Source: Novosphingobium sp. UBA6722 (GTDB lineage Bacteria > Pseudomonadota > Alphaproteobacteria > Sphingomonadales > Sphingomonadaceae). From it: a DNA stretch of 5,391 nt. Each line of letters opens with the position of its first letter. The first letter of the stretch is position 1. The notes under the pieces are model-generated. The model worked only from the letters and a program-made list of their open reading frames with translations, had not been told where the DNA came from and did no database searches. Where the stretch lies: the NCBI GenBank assembly GCA_002454125.1, contig DKII01000056.1, positions 1-5,391 on the forward strand, written 5' to 3'. A program made the translations under genes and the position numbers. This document shows positions 1-5,377 of the stretch, piece by piece.

Positions 1-558
1 CCCGAATGCGGGCTGGTGGCGATCCTGGATGCCGACAAGGAAGGCTTCCTGCGCAGCGAAACCTCACTGATCCAGACCATCGGCCGCGCGGCGCGCAACG
101 TCGATGGGCGCGTGATCCTCTATGCCGACCGGATGACCGGATCGATGGAACGCGCCATCGCCGAAACCGACCGCCGCCGCGAAAAGCAGCGCGCCTATAA
201 CGAGCTCCACGGCATCACGCCCGAAAGCATCAAGCGCAACATCCACGATATCGTCGCCGACACCGCCAGCCGCGACGGGGTGCTGGTCGAGATCGAGGAT
301 GATGACCGCAACAACCTCGTCGGCCACAACCTGCGCGCCTATATCGAGGAACTGGAAGGCCGGATGCGCGCCGCCGCCGCCGACCTGGAGTTCGAGGAAG
401 CCGGCCGCCTGCGCGACGAAATCCGCCGCCTCGAAGCGACCGAGCTCGGCCTCCCCGAGGGCGAGCGCAAGGCGCCGATCGTCGGCCGCAGCAACGAAGG
501 CAAGCCGGGGACGCGCAAGACCCGGTTCGGGAAGAGCCAGAAGAAGTGGGGGCGCTAG
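1..558 (+). CDS. uvrB: UvrABC excinuclease subunit B, C-terminal part (5' end outside window)
   Basis: UvrB is the ATP-dependent damage-verification and strand-opening subunit of nucleotide excision repair; it is loaded by UvrA and then recruits UvrC. The visible part is the last 185 residues, read in frame from base 1 to the TAG at 556-558. It starts inside helicase domain 3 (PECGLVAILDADKEGFLRS), followed by helicase motif VI QTIGRAARN at fragment residues 25-33, with the arginines expected to contact ATP. Next come the YNELHGITP motif (66-74), a charged linker, and a C-terminal UVR motif (about 111-146, ending LRDEIRRLE), the coiled-coil hairpin that contacts UvrC. A basic tail (GTRKTRFGKSQKKWGR) closes the protein, as is common in alphaproteobacterial UvrB. 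Family members are about 670-730 aa, so roughly 500 residues lie left of the window. It is convergent with the STAS-like gene, with a 6-bp gap. Identification is firm. Confidence 0.97.
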   Translation, partial: PECGLVAILDADKEGFLRSETSLIQTIGRAARNVDGRVILYADRMTGSMERAIAETDRRREKQRAYNELHGITPESIKRNIHDIVADTASRDGVLVEIEDDDRNNLVGHNLRAYIEELEGRMRAAAADLEFEEAGRLRDEIRRLEATELGLPEGERKAPIVGRSNEGKPGTRKTRFGKSQKKWGR

Positions 559-564
559 GCCCGT

Positions 565-945
565 TCAGTCCGCCGCCCTGGTGATCGATCCGGTACGCGC
601 CCAGGCGCGGGCCTCGTCCAGTTTGGCGAGCGGGAAGCACTGGATCTCGGCGGCGTAGAACGGCGCGAAGACCTTCATGGTCGGCTCGACCCAGCCCATG
701 TCGCTGACGATCGCGACGTGCTTCATCCAGTTGCGGTGGGTGGCGTGAAAGACCAGGTCCTTGGGCCAGATCGACCAATCGACGTGGCCGAAATGGCGCA
801 GCACGCAGACCAGGTTGAGCTTGTCGTGGCTTTGCAGCGCATCGTCGATCGCGCTGATGACCTTGGCATATTCATCGCCAGTCATCGCGCCATCAAGCGT
901 CAGTTCGGCAAAACCCGCCGCCTTATCGCATTCCACTGCCAGCAT
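565..945 (-). CDS. SpoIIAA-like (STAS/SEC14-fold) small protein, 126 aa
   Basis: A soluble 126-residue protein with the pattern of the SpoIIAA-like family (STAS/SEC14-type fold): an N-terminal beta strand (GFAELTLDGAMTGDEYAKV, residues 11-29), a helix, a hydrophobic core strand (KLNLVCVLR, 42-50), W57/W60, a DLVFHATHRNWMKHVAIVSDMGW segment (63-85) and a C-terminal FPLAKLDEARAWAR helix (104-117). Family members are usually 110-130 aa and of unknown biochemical role; SpoIIAA itself is an anti-sigma-factor antagonist, but no phosphorylatable serine can be assigned here. The frame is open upstream to 1095, but ATG at 945-943 is chosen because an AGGAGG lies 5 nt before it and the family fold begins there; the upstream extension is low-complexity and would overlap the preceding gene. 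It follows the helix-hairpin-helix gene after 82 bp and ends 6 bp from the uvrB stop. There is no signal peptide or membrane segment. Function in this cell is unknown. Confidence 0.85.
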   Translation of the reverse strand: MLAVECDKAAGFAELTLDGAMTGDEYAKVISAIDDALQSHDKLNLVCVLRHFGHVDWSIWPKDLVFHATHRNWMKHVAIVSDMGWVEPTMKVFAPFYAAEIQCFPLAKLDEARAWARTGSITRAAD

Positions 946-950
946 TGCTG

Positions 951-956
951 CCTCCT
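951..956 (-). promoter_or_regulatory. Strong Shine-Dalgarno deciding the STAS-like gene start
   Basis: Read on the minus strand, the sequence before the ATG is AAGAGGAGGCAGCA, giving a consensus AGGAGG with a 5-nt spacer to the ATG at 945-943. It is the best ribosome binding site in the window, and it settles the start against the longer open frame reaching 1095. Its strength suggests translation independent of the upstream gene. Confidence 0.8.
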
Positions 957-993
957 CTTGCGGCGCGACCACAAGCGGCAGAATGGCAGGGGC

Positions 994-1015
994 GGCGGCC
1001 AATGCATTGACCGCC
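994..1015 (-). other. Near-perfect 22-nt dyad in the 82-bp intergenic gap
   Basis: On the minus strand, GGCGGTCAATG is followed directly by CATTGGCCGCC. All eleven positions pair if one U-G wobble is allowed; on the plus strand the same position is a C-A mismatch, so an RNA hairpin is favoured in the direction of the operon transcript. As RNA it would be about a 9-bp stem with a UGCA loop. It begins 12 nt after the stop of the helix-hairpin-helix gene. No run of T follows, so it is not a classical intrinsic terminator. It could be a 3'-end stabilising stem, a partial terminator, or a DNA operator for a dimeric regulator. An overlapping alternative stem (GCCGCC with GGCGGT, minus strand, just after the stop) would compete with it. 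The rest of the gap at 946-1027 shows only the Shine-Dalgarno; no convincing promoter is seen. Confidence 0.5.
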
Positions 1016-1027
1016 GTCAAAGGCGGC

Positions 1028-1720
1028 TCAGAACTTGCCGAACTTGCTTTCGAAACCGGCGGTGTCACCGGCGGCGAGGAACTTGGCCTGTTCAACCCAG
1101 CTGTCCTTGGCCGGACGCCCGGCGAAGGCGCCCAGCTTGGTATCGAGCTCGGCCAGGTCGGCCTCGGTCATCGCCGCGATCTGGGCGAAGGTGGTGATGC
1201 CAAGCTCGGGCAGCAGCTTCTGCAGCTTGGGGCCAAGGCCCTTGATGCGGCTGAGGTCATCCGGTCCGGCAGGGGCAGCGGCAACCGGCTTGGCCTCGGC
1301 CTTTGGTTTGAGTTCGGCCTTTGGCTTGGGTGCAGCCTTGGGCTTTGGCTCGGCCTTGGCGACGGGTTCGGCCTTGGGCTTCGGCTCCCCCTTGGGCTTC
1401 GGCGCAGCCTTGGGCTTCGGCTCGGCCTTTGGCTTGGGCGCAGGCTTTGATGCGGGCGCAGGCTCCGGCGCAGCCACCGGCACGGGTTCCGGCGCGGACG
1501 TGGGCGCGGGCGCGATCACCGGTTCGATCTTGGCGGCCGGCGGCGCATCGATCAGCGCCTGGTTGCGCGCGGCCGGGGCGGCGCCTTCGTCCAGCACGTC
1601 GGGCTTGTAGCTGCGCTCACGCGGGGCGCTGGAGCGGCCGAACAGGTACCAGACCAGCAGCAGGCCAAAGACCAGCGCGCCGGCGAAAATCAGCATATTG
1701 GGATTGTTGAGATCGATCAT
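1028..1720 (-). CDS. Membrane-anchored Pro/Lys-repeat protein with C-terminal helix-hairpin-helix domain, 230 aa
   Basis: Three parts are visible. (1) An N-terminal membrane segment at about residues 8-28 (NMLIFAGALVFGLLLVWYLFG) with acidic D3 before it and R29, R34, R36 and K39 after it; the positive-inside rule puts the C-terminus in the cytoplasm. (2) A disordered Ala/Pro/Lys linker (about 48-150) containing nine hexapeptides of the type AEPKPK. (3) A C-terminal domain (about 154-218) beginning DDLSRIKGLGPKLQKLLPELGI, a helix-hairpin-helix with the GLGPK hairpin, then TTFAQIAAMTEADLAEL and an ending DSWVEQAKFLAAG typical of the group annotated as predicted flap-endonuclease-like 5' DNA nuclease/helix-3-turn-helix proteins. 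No acidic nuclease centre is apparent, so DNA binding is more plausible than cleavage. The start ATG overlaps the upstream flippase stop (ATGA) and has AGGAAGG 6 nt before it. The function is not established. Confidence 0.88.
   Translation of the reverse strand: MIDLNNPNMLIFAGALVFGLLLVWYLFGRSSAPRERSYKPDVLDEGAAPAARNQALIDAPPAAKIEPVIAPAPTSAPEPVPVAAPEPAPASKPAPKPKAEPKPKAAPKPKGEPKPKAEPVAKAEPKPKAAPKPKAELKPKAEAKPVAAAPAGPDDLSRIKGLGPKLQKLLPELGITTFAQIAAMTEADLAELDTKLGAFAGRPAKDSWVEQAKFLAAGDTAGFESKFGKF
1283..1444 (-). repeat. Nine tandem 18-bp units encoding a (A/G)(E/A)PKPK linker
   Basis: Inside the helix-hairpin-helix gene, residues 93-146 read as nine consecutive hexapeptides: PAPKPK, AEPKPK, AAPKPK, GEPKPK, AEPVAK, AEPKPK, AAPKPK, AELKPK, AEAKPV. 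At the DNA level this is an imperfect 18-bp tandem repeat (plus-strand form close to TTGGGCTTCGGCGCAGCC). The repeats stay in frame, so gain or loss of units would only change linker length. The product is positively charged, proline-stiffened and certainly disordered; it could act as a spacer from the membrane or add nonspecific nucleic-acid affinity. Confidence 0.9.
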
Positions 1721-3222
1721 GGCTTGCCTTCCTCAGCGACATCGGACGAGCCGCCTACGTTCTTGCGGAACAGCACGCGGTCCTCGGGGCCGAAACCCTT
1801 GTGCCAGATCACGTAGCCGTAAGTGAAGAGGATCGCGGGCAGACCCAGCGCCAGTTCGGCCCATTCGGGCAGGTAGCGCGTCACCGCCCAGCCGACCAGC
1901 ACCGCCGGGGCGACCGCCCAGACCAGCGGCCAGCGGAACGGGTTGACCGGCGCCTTGAGCAGCCGCCCGAGCAGCCAGCCCTTGGCCAGCGAGGCAAAGC
2001 CCAGCGCCAACAGCAGCGCCCCGGCGGCAGCGGCGGCGGCGAACTTGTCGTTCAGGCCATAGTGGCGCACCAGCAGGATGCCGCCCACGGTCAGCAGCGC
2101 CTGGAAGGCAATCGTCGCCAGCGAAAGCCACAGGTTCTTGAGCCGCGCCACATAGACCAGCGCCGCCTCGCTCACCACGGCCGTGGCGGCAACCACTTCG
2201 GCCAGCAGCAGGAAGGTCAGCGCCCCGGTCCCGCCGACGAACTGCGGGCCAACCAGGCCCATCACCGCCTCACCCGGAATAGCCAGCGCCAGCGCGATCC
2301 CGGCCTGGGCCGCAATGATCCAGAAACCGACCTGGTTGACCTGCGCCGCGATCGCCGCGTGGTTGCCATCGCGCAGGTTGCGGGTGATGACCGGGCCCAG
2401 GATCGGCTCGAAGCTGGTCTTCAGTTTCTGCGGCAGCGAGGCGACCTGCTGCGCGGCGTAATAGACCCCGACCGCGACCGGCGAGGTGAAGAAGCCGAGC
2501 AGCGCGATGTCGAGCTTGCGCGTGCCCCATTCGACCATGTCCGCCCCCGCCAGCGGCGCCGAGAGCAGCGCCAGCTTGCCCAGTCGCAGCGGGTGCGGGT
2601 GCCAGCCGCGCGGGGCCCCGAAGGTCCGCAGCAGCGGCCACAGCGCGACCAGCAGCGCCGCCACCTTGGCCAGGATGAACGACAGCGCCAGGCCCGCGGC
2701 GGGCAGAACGAACAGGAAGCCGATCGCCGCCAGGGTCTGCACCCACGGCTCGACCAGGCTGCGCGCCCGCACCGTTGCGCCAACGTTGTAGCGATAGGCC
2801 AGCGCCGCCAGCGCAATGTCGGTCAGCGCATTGGCAACAATCGCCAGCGGCAGCAGCCGGTCCCATTCGTTGTATTCGCCGCTGGGGAACATCGGCGCCG
2901 GGAACAGGTACAGCAGCGCTGCAGCGCCGAGCGAGAGCAGCAGGGTCAGCGTCATCGCATCGGCGATCACGTGGACTTCCTCGCGCGGGTCTTCCGACAA
3001 GCGCTGGGCCAGGCCGCGGCGCTGCCCCAGCACGCAGAGCTGGGCGATCAGTTCGACAATCACCAGCGCCGAGGCATAGCGCCCCAGCGCCTCTACCCCA
3101 TAGAACCGCCCGGCGATGAACAGGAACGGCGCCGTTCCGCCCAGTCGCAGCACGAAGCCGAGGAAATTGGTGCGACCGCCCTTGGCGAGGGCGGCAATGT
3201 CCTGATCGGGCGGCTGGCTCAC
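1717..3222 (-). CDS. Polysaccharide/oligosaccharide flippase-type membrane protein, 501 aa
   Basis: A strongly hydrophobic polytopic protein resembling the Wzx/PST branch of the MOP flippase superfamily (lipopolysaccharide or polysaccharide biosynthesis protein), which moves lipid-linked sugars across the inner membrane. The amphipathic start ALAKGGRTNFLGFVLRLGGTAPFLFIAGRFYGVEALGRYASALVIVE (residues 11-57) is typical of the family: a first helix with charged or polar residues, then a GRF/GxEALGxY loop. About 12-14 membrane segments are visible up to ILFTYGYVIW near residue 473, then a charged cytoplasmic tail; 450-500 aa is the usual family size. The start is GTG at 3222-3220, overlapping the gpsA stop as GTGA; no other Met occurs in frame before residue 90, and a GAAGG lies 9 nt upstream. 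The stop overlaps the next ATG. Its substrate cannot be told from sequence, and no glycosyltransferase genes accompany it, which is unusual for a classical O-antigen Wzx. A more general lipid/sugar exporter is possible. Confidence 0.85.
   Translation of the reverse strand: MSQPPDQDIAALAKGGRTNFLGFVLRLGGTAPFLFIAGRFYGVEALGRYASALVIVELIAQLCVLGQRRGLAQRLSEDPREEVHVIADAMTLTLLLSLGAAALLYLFPAPMFPSGEYNEWDRLLPLAIVANALTDIALAALAYRYNVGATVRARSLVEPWVQTLAAIGFLFVLPAAGLALSFILAKVAALLVALWPLLRTFGAPRGWHPHPLRLGKLALLSAPLAGADMVEWGTRKLDIALLGFFTSPVAVGVYYAAQQVASLPQKLKTSFEPILGPVITRNLRDGNHAAIAAQVNQVGFWIIAAQAGIALALAIPGEAVMGLVGPQFVGGTGALTFLLLAEVVAATAVVSEAALVYVARLKNLWLSLATIAFQALLTVGGILLVRHYGLNDKFAAAAAAGALLLALGFASLAKGWLLGRLLKAPVNPFRWPLVWAVAPAVLVGWAVTRYLPEWAELALGLPAILFTYGYVIWHKGFGPEDRVLFRKNVGGSSDVAEEGKP
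1727..1733 (-). promoter_or_regulatory. Shine-Dalgarno for the helix-hairpin-helix gene
   Basis: Minus-strand AGGAAGG ends 6 nt before the ATG at 1720-1718. It lies within the last codons of the flippase gene, so the start can be served both by direct ribosome binding and by reinitiation at the ATGA overlap. Confidence 0.65.
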
Positions 3223-4220
3223 GCCTGTTCGCCTTCGGCGCGCAGCGGGCGGGCGAGCAATTCGGCTACAACTTGCCGCGCGGGTGCTTGCCCCGCCAGC
3301 AGCCGCGCCACCGCATCGACAATCGGCATGGCGATCCCGCGCTGCTGTGCCAGTTCGGCCAGGACCGGTGCGGTATGCGCACCTTCGGCCACGCTGAGCT
3401 TGCCGGAAAGCGCCTCGGCCGCGCTCAACCCTTCGCCCAGCGCCTTGCCCAGCGCGAAATTGCGGCTGGAGGTGGAGGAACAGGTCAGCACCAGATCGCC
3501 CAGCCCGCACAGCCCGGCCAGCGTTTCCGCGCGTGCGCCCAGCGCCAGGCCAAAGCGGGTCATCTCGGCATAGCCGCGCGCGATCAGCGCGGCGCGGGCG
3601 TTCTGGCCCAGGCCCAGGCCGTCAACCACGCCGCAGGCAATCGCCAGCACGTTCTTGACCGCCCCGCCGATCTCCGCCCCCACCACATCGTCCGAATAGT
3701 AGGGCCGCAGCGTGGGGCGCGACAGCACGGTGCCAAGCCGCGCCCACTGCGCCTCGCCCCCGCCGCAGGCCAGGGTCACGGCGGTCGGCAGGCCGGCGGC
3801 CACCTCGTGCGCAAAGGTCGGGCCGGACAGCACCGCGATCTTGGCCTGGGGCAGCGCCTCGCGCGCGACATCGGCCATCAGCCGCCCGGTCCCAGCCTCG
3901 ATCCCCTTGGAGCAGAGCACCAGGTCACGCGGGCGGTCGGTCAGGCCAGACAGGACCTTGCCCAGATGCTGCGCGGGCGCGACCACCAGCAGGACCGGCA
4001 GATCGTCGATCACCGCCAGGTCGCCCGTTGCCGCGATCGCTGGCGACAGCGCCGCGCTGGGCAGGAACACGGGATTGCGCCGCTCGGCATTGATTGCGGC
4101 CACCACTTCCGGCTCGCGCGCCCACAGGTGGACCGGCGTGCCATCGGCCGCATAGGCCTGAGCCAGGGCCGTGCCCCAGGCTCCGCCGCCTAGCACGCCG
4201 AGGTAGACCCTGGGTGTCAT
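3219..4220 (-). CDS. gpsA: NAD(P)+-dependent glycerol-3-phosphate dehydrogenase
   Basis: This cytoplasmic enzyme reduces dihydroxyacetone phosphate to sn-glycerol 3-phosphate with NAD(P)H, giving the backbone for phospholipid synthesis. The 333-aa length matches the family (about 330-340). Visible signatures: the N-terminal Rossmann nucleotide-binding loop GVLGGGAWGTALA (residues 8-20), VVAPAQHL (79-86), CSKGIE (103-108, K105), LSGPTFAHEVA (131-141), the C-terminal domain motif GAEIGGAVKNVLAIACG (181-197) with the expected catalytic lysine K189, GLGDLVLTCSS (239-249) and SRN (252-254) for substrate-phosphate contacts. All key residues are present, so it should be active. The ATG (4220-4218) overlaps the tsaD stop as ATGA, and the stop overlaps the flippase GTG. 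A GGGGG stretch about 7 nt upstream may serve as a weak ribosome binding site, so translational coupling from tsaD is likely. Pairing with tsaD is common in alphaproteobacteria. Confidence 0.97.
   Translation of the reverse strand: MTPRVYLGVLGGGAWGTALAQAYAADGTPVHLWAREPEVVAAINAERRNPVFLPSAALSPAIAATGDLAVIDDLPVLLVVAPAQHLGKVLSGLTDRPRDLVLCSKGIEAGTGRLMADVAREALPQAKIAVLSGPTFAHEVAAGLPTAVTLACGGGEAQWARLGTVLSRPTLRPYYSDDVVGAEIGGAVKNVLAIACGVVDGLGLGQNARAALIARGYAEMTRFGLALGARAETLAGLCGLGDLVLTCSSTSSRNFALGKALGEGLSAAEALSGKLSVAEGAHTAPVLAELAQQRGIAMPIVDAVARLLAGQAPARQVVAELLARPLRAEGEQA
3232..3236 (-). promoter_or_regulatory. Modest Shine-Dalgarno supporting the GTG start of the flippase gene
   Basis: Minus-strand GAAGG sits 9 nt before the GTG at 3222-3220, inside the end of gpsA. 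It is weaker than consensus; with the GTGA overlap it favours this start, which is also the only reasonable one because the in-frame sequence further upstream is the wrong-frame reading of gpsA. Confidence 0.45.
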
Positions 4221-5263
4221 GCCTTCACCCCCGCCCCGCGCACGGGCGCGGCATCGGGATCGAGCGGCCAGCGCGGGCGGGCGGCAATGTCCAGCGGATC
4301 AGGCTTGAAATTGCCCAGCGCCAGCCGTTCCTGCCCGGCCCAGGCAATCATCGCCGCATTGTCGGTGCACAGCGCCAGCGGCGGCGCGACGAAGGGCAGG
4401 CCGAATTCGGCCGCGAGCGCTTCCAGCCCGGCGCGGATCGTCTGGTTGGCCGCGACCCCGCCGGCCACGACCAGCGCGGTCAGGCCGCCGCTCTCCGCCA
4501 GCGCGCGGCGGGTCCGGTCAATCACGCAATCGAGCGCGGCCTGCTGGAACGCGGCGGCGATATCGGCATCGGTGTGAGTGCCGGCCTGCTTGGCGCGCAG
4601 CACCGCACTCTTGAGGCCGGCGAAGGAGAAATGCGGCTCGGTGCTGCCCAGCAGCGGGCGCGGCAGCGGCACGGCCTTGGGATTGCCCTCACGCGCCAGT
4701 CGTTCAACCGCTGGACCGCCGGGAAAGCCCAGGCCCAGGATCTTGGCGGTCTTGTCAAAGGCTTCGCCCAGCGCATCGTCAATCGTCGTGGCGAGGCGGC
4801 GATACTGGCCCACGCCGCCTACCCGCAGCACCTGGCAATGCCCGCCCGACACCAGCAGCAGCAGATAGGGGAATTGCAGCGCGGCATCCGCCAGCCGCGG
4901 CGAAAGCGCGTGGCCTTCAAGGTGGTTGACCGCGATGAGCGGCTTGTCACTGGCCATGGCCAGCGCCTTGGCCGTGACCAGCCCGACCATCACCCCGCCA
5001 ATCAGGCCCGGCCCGGCAGTGGCGGCAATGGCATCGACCTCGGCCAGGGTTACGCCGGCATCGTGAAGCACGGCGGCGACCAATGGGGCGATCCGTTCGG
5101 AATGGGCACGGGCGGCGATCTCCGGAACCACTCCGCCATAGGGGCGGTGCGCATCATCCTGCGATGCGATCCGCTGCGCCACGATCCGGCGCTCGCCATC
5201 GACCAGCGCCGCAGCTGTTTCGTCGCAGGACGATTCAATTCCAAGGACTAGACCCTGCTTCAT
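4217..5263 (-). CDS. tsaD: tRNA N6-adenosine threonylcarbamoyltransferase
   Basis: TsaD (formerly Gcp/YgjD) transfers the threonylcarbamoyl group from threonylcarbamoyl-AMP to A37 of ANN-decoding tRNAs, working with TsaB and TsaE in bacteria; it is usually essential. The 348-aa product carries the full ASKHA/Kae1 signature: GIESSCDETA (residues 8-17), the metal-binding pair H114 and H118 in NHLEGHALSPR, LLLVSGGHCQV (135-145), GEAFDKTAK (166-174) followed by LGFPGGP (178-184), FSFAGLKSAV (212-221), the nucleotide-binding GGVAAN (268-273) and CTDNAAMIAW (299-308) with D301 as the third metal ligand. The ATG at 5263-5261 fits the family, whose members begin only a few residues before the GIESSCDET motif. 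No Shine-Dalgarno is seen before it. It is the first visible gene of the minus-strand cluster; its stop overlaps the gpsA start (ATGA). The inverted-repeat element ends 19 bp upstream of its start codon. Confidence 0.98.
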   Translation of the reverse strand: MKQGLVLGIESSCDETAAALVDGERRIVAQRIASQDDAHRPYGGVVPEIAARAHSERIAPLVAAVLHDAGVTLAEVDAIAATAGPGLIGGVMVGLVTAKALAMASDKPLIAVNHLEGHALSPRLADAALQFPYLLLLVSGGHCQVLRVGGVGQYRRLATTIDDALGEAFDKTAKILGLGFPGGPAVERLAREGNPKAVPLPRPLLGSTEPHFSFAGLKSAVLRAKQAGTHTDADIAAAFQQAALDCVIDRTRRALAESGGLTALVVAGGVAANQTIRAGLEALAAEFGLPFVAPPLALCTDNAAMIAWAGQERLALGNFKPDPLDIAARPRWPLDPDAAPVRGAGVKA

Positions 5264-5282
5264 GGGTTCGGAAGCATCGTGA

Positions 5283-5377
5283 TCGTGACAGGAAGCGCGC
5301 TGACAAGAAGTGGTGCGCAGCGCGGGCTGGTTGCCCGTGCTAGCACCGCGACGCCGTCAGCGCGCTTCCTGTCACGA
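5283..5377. repeat. 95-nt inverted-repeat element with 22-bp perfect arms and nested hairpin
   Basis: The left arm 5283-5304 (TCGTGACAGG... ending GCGCTGAC) and the right arm 5356-5377 (GTCAGCGC... ending CCTGTCACGA) are exact reverse complements over 22 bp; pairing breaks at 5282/5378 and 5305/5355. The 51 nt between them fold further on the plus strand: GGTGC (5312-5316) with GCACC (5343-5347), then AGCGCGGGC (5319-5327) with GCCCGTGCT (5333-5341), containing one G-U wobble and a 5-nt TGGTT loop. In all 36 pairs can form. The G-U would be a C-A mismatch in the opposite RNA, so a rightward transcript folds slightly better. No T-run flanks it and no clear target-site duplication is visible. 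It may be a dispersed palindromic (MITE- or REP-like) element, a structured 5' leader or small RNA of a gene beyond the right edge, or an operator region. No coding sequence is seen from 5264 to the end of the window. Confidence 0.8.

Noticed and set aside
946..1095. N-terminal extension of the STAS-like protein to an upstream start at 1095
   Set aside because: It would overlap the helix-hairpin-helix gene, is low-complexity Ser/Pro/Ala sequence outside the family fold, and the internal ATG at 945 has a consensus AGGAGG with ideal spacing.
1035..1610. Plus-strand Gly/Leu/Ala-rich repetitive open frames opposite the Pro/Lys repeat
   Set aside because: The apparent repeat protein is just the complement of the 18-bp tandem units; the minus-strand gene has a start, ribosome site, membrane anchor and a recognisable domain.
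3223..3510. 96-residue N-terminal extension of the flippase into gpsA
   Set aside because: The added residues are Arg/Gly/Ala-rich, the out-of-frame reading of gpsA; flippase-like sequence begins only at the GTG that overlaps the gpsA stop.
1801..3573. 590-codon plus-strand open frame antisense to the flippase and gpsA
   Set aside because: Gln/Arg/Gly-rich, with no hydrophobic core pattern or family motif; long stop-free antisense frames are expected opposite high-G+C genes with strong third-position bias.
3273..4193. 306-codon plus-strand open frame antisense to gpsA
   Set aside because: Shadow of gpsA codon bias; His/Gln/Arg-rich and no family resemblance.
4094..5251. 385-codon plus-strand open frame antisense to tsaD
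   Set aside because: Composition is again Arg/Gly/Gln-rich without recognisable domains, and tsaD on the other strand has every family motif intact.
5285..5375. Intrinsic terminator or CRISPR-like repeat
   Set aside because: There are only two arms in opposite orientation, with no T-run after either and no direct repeats with spacers, so neither reading fits.
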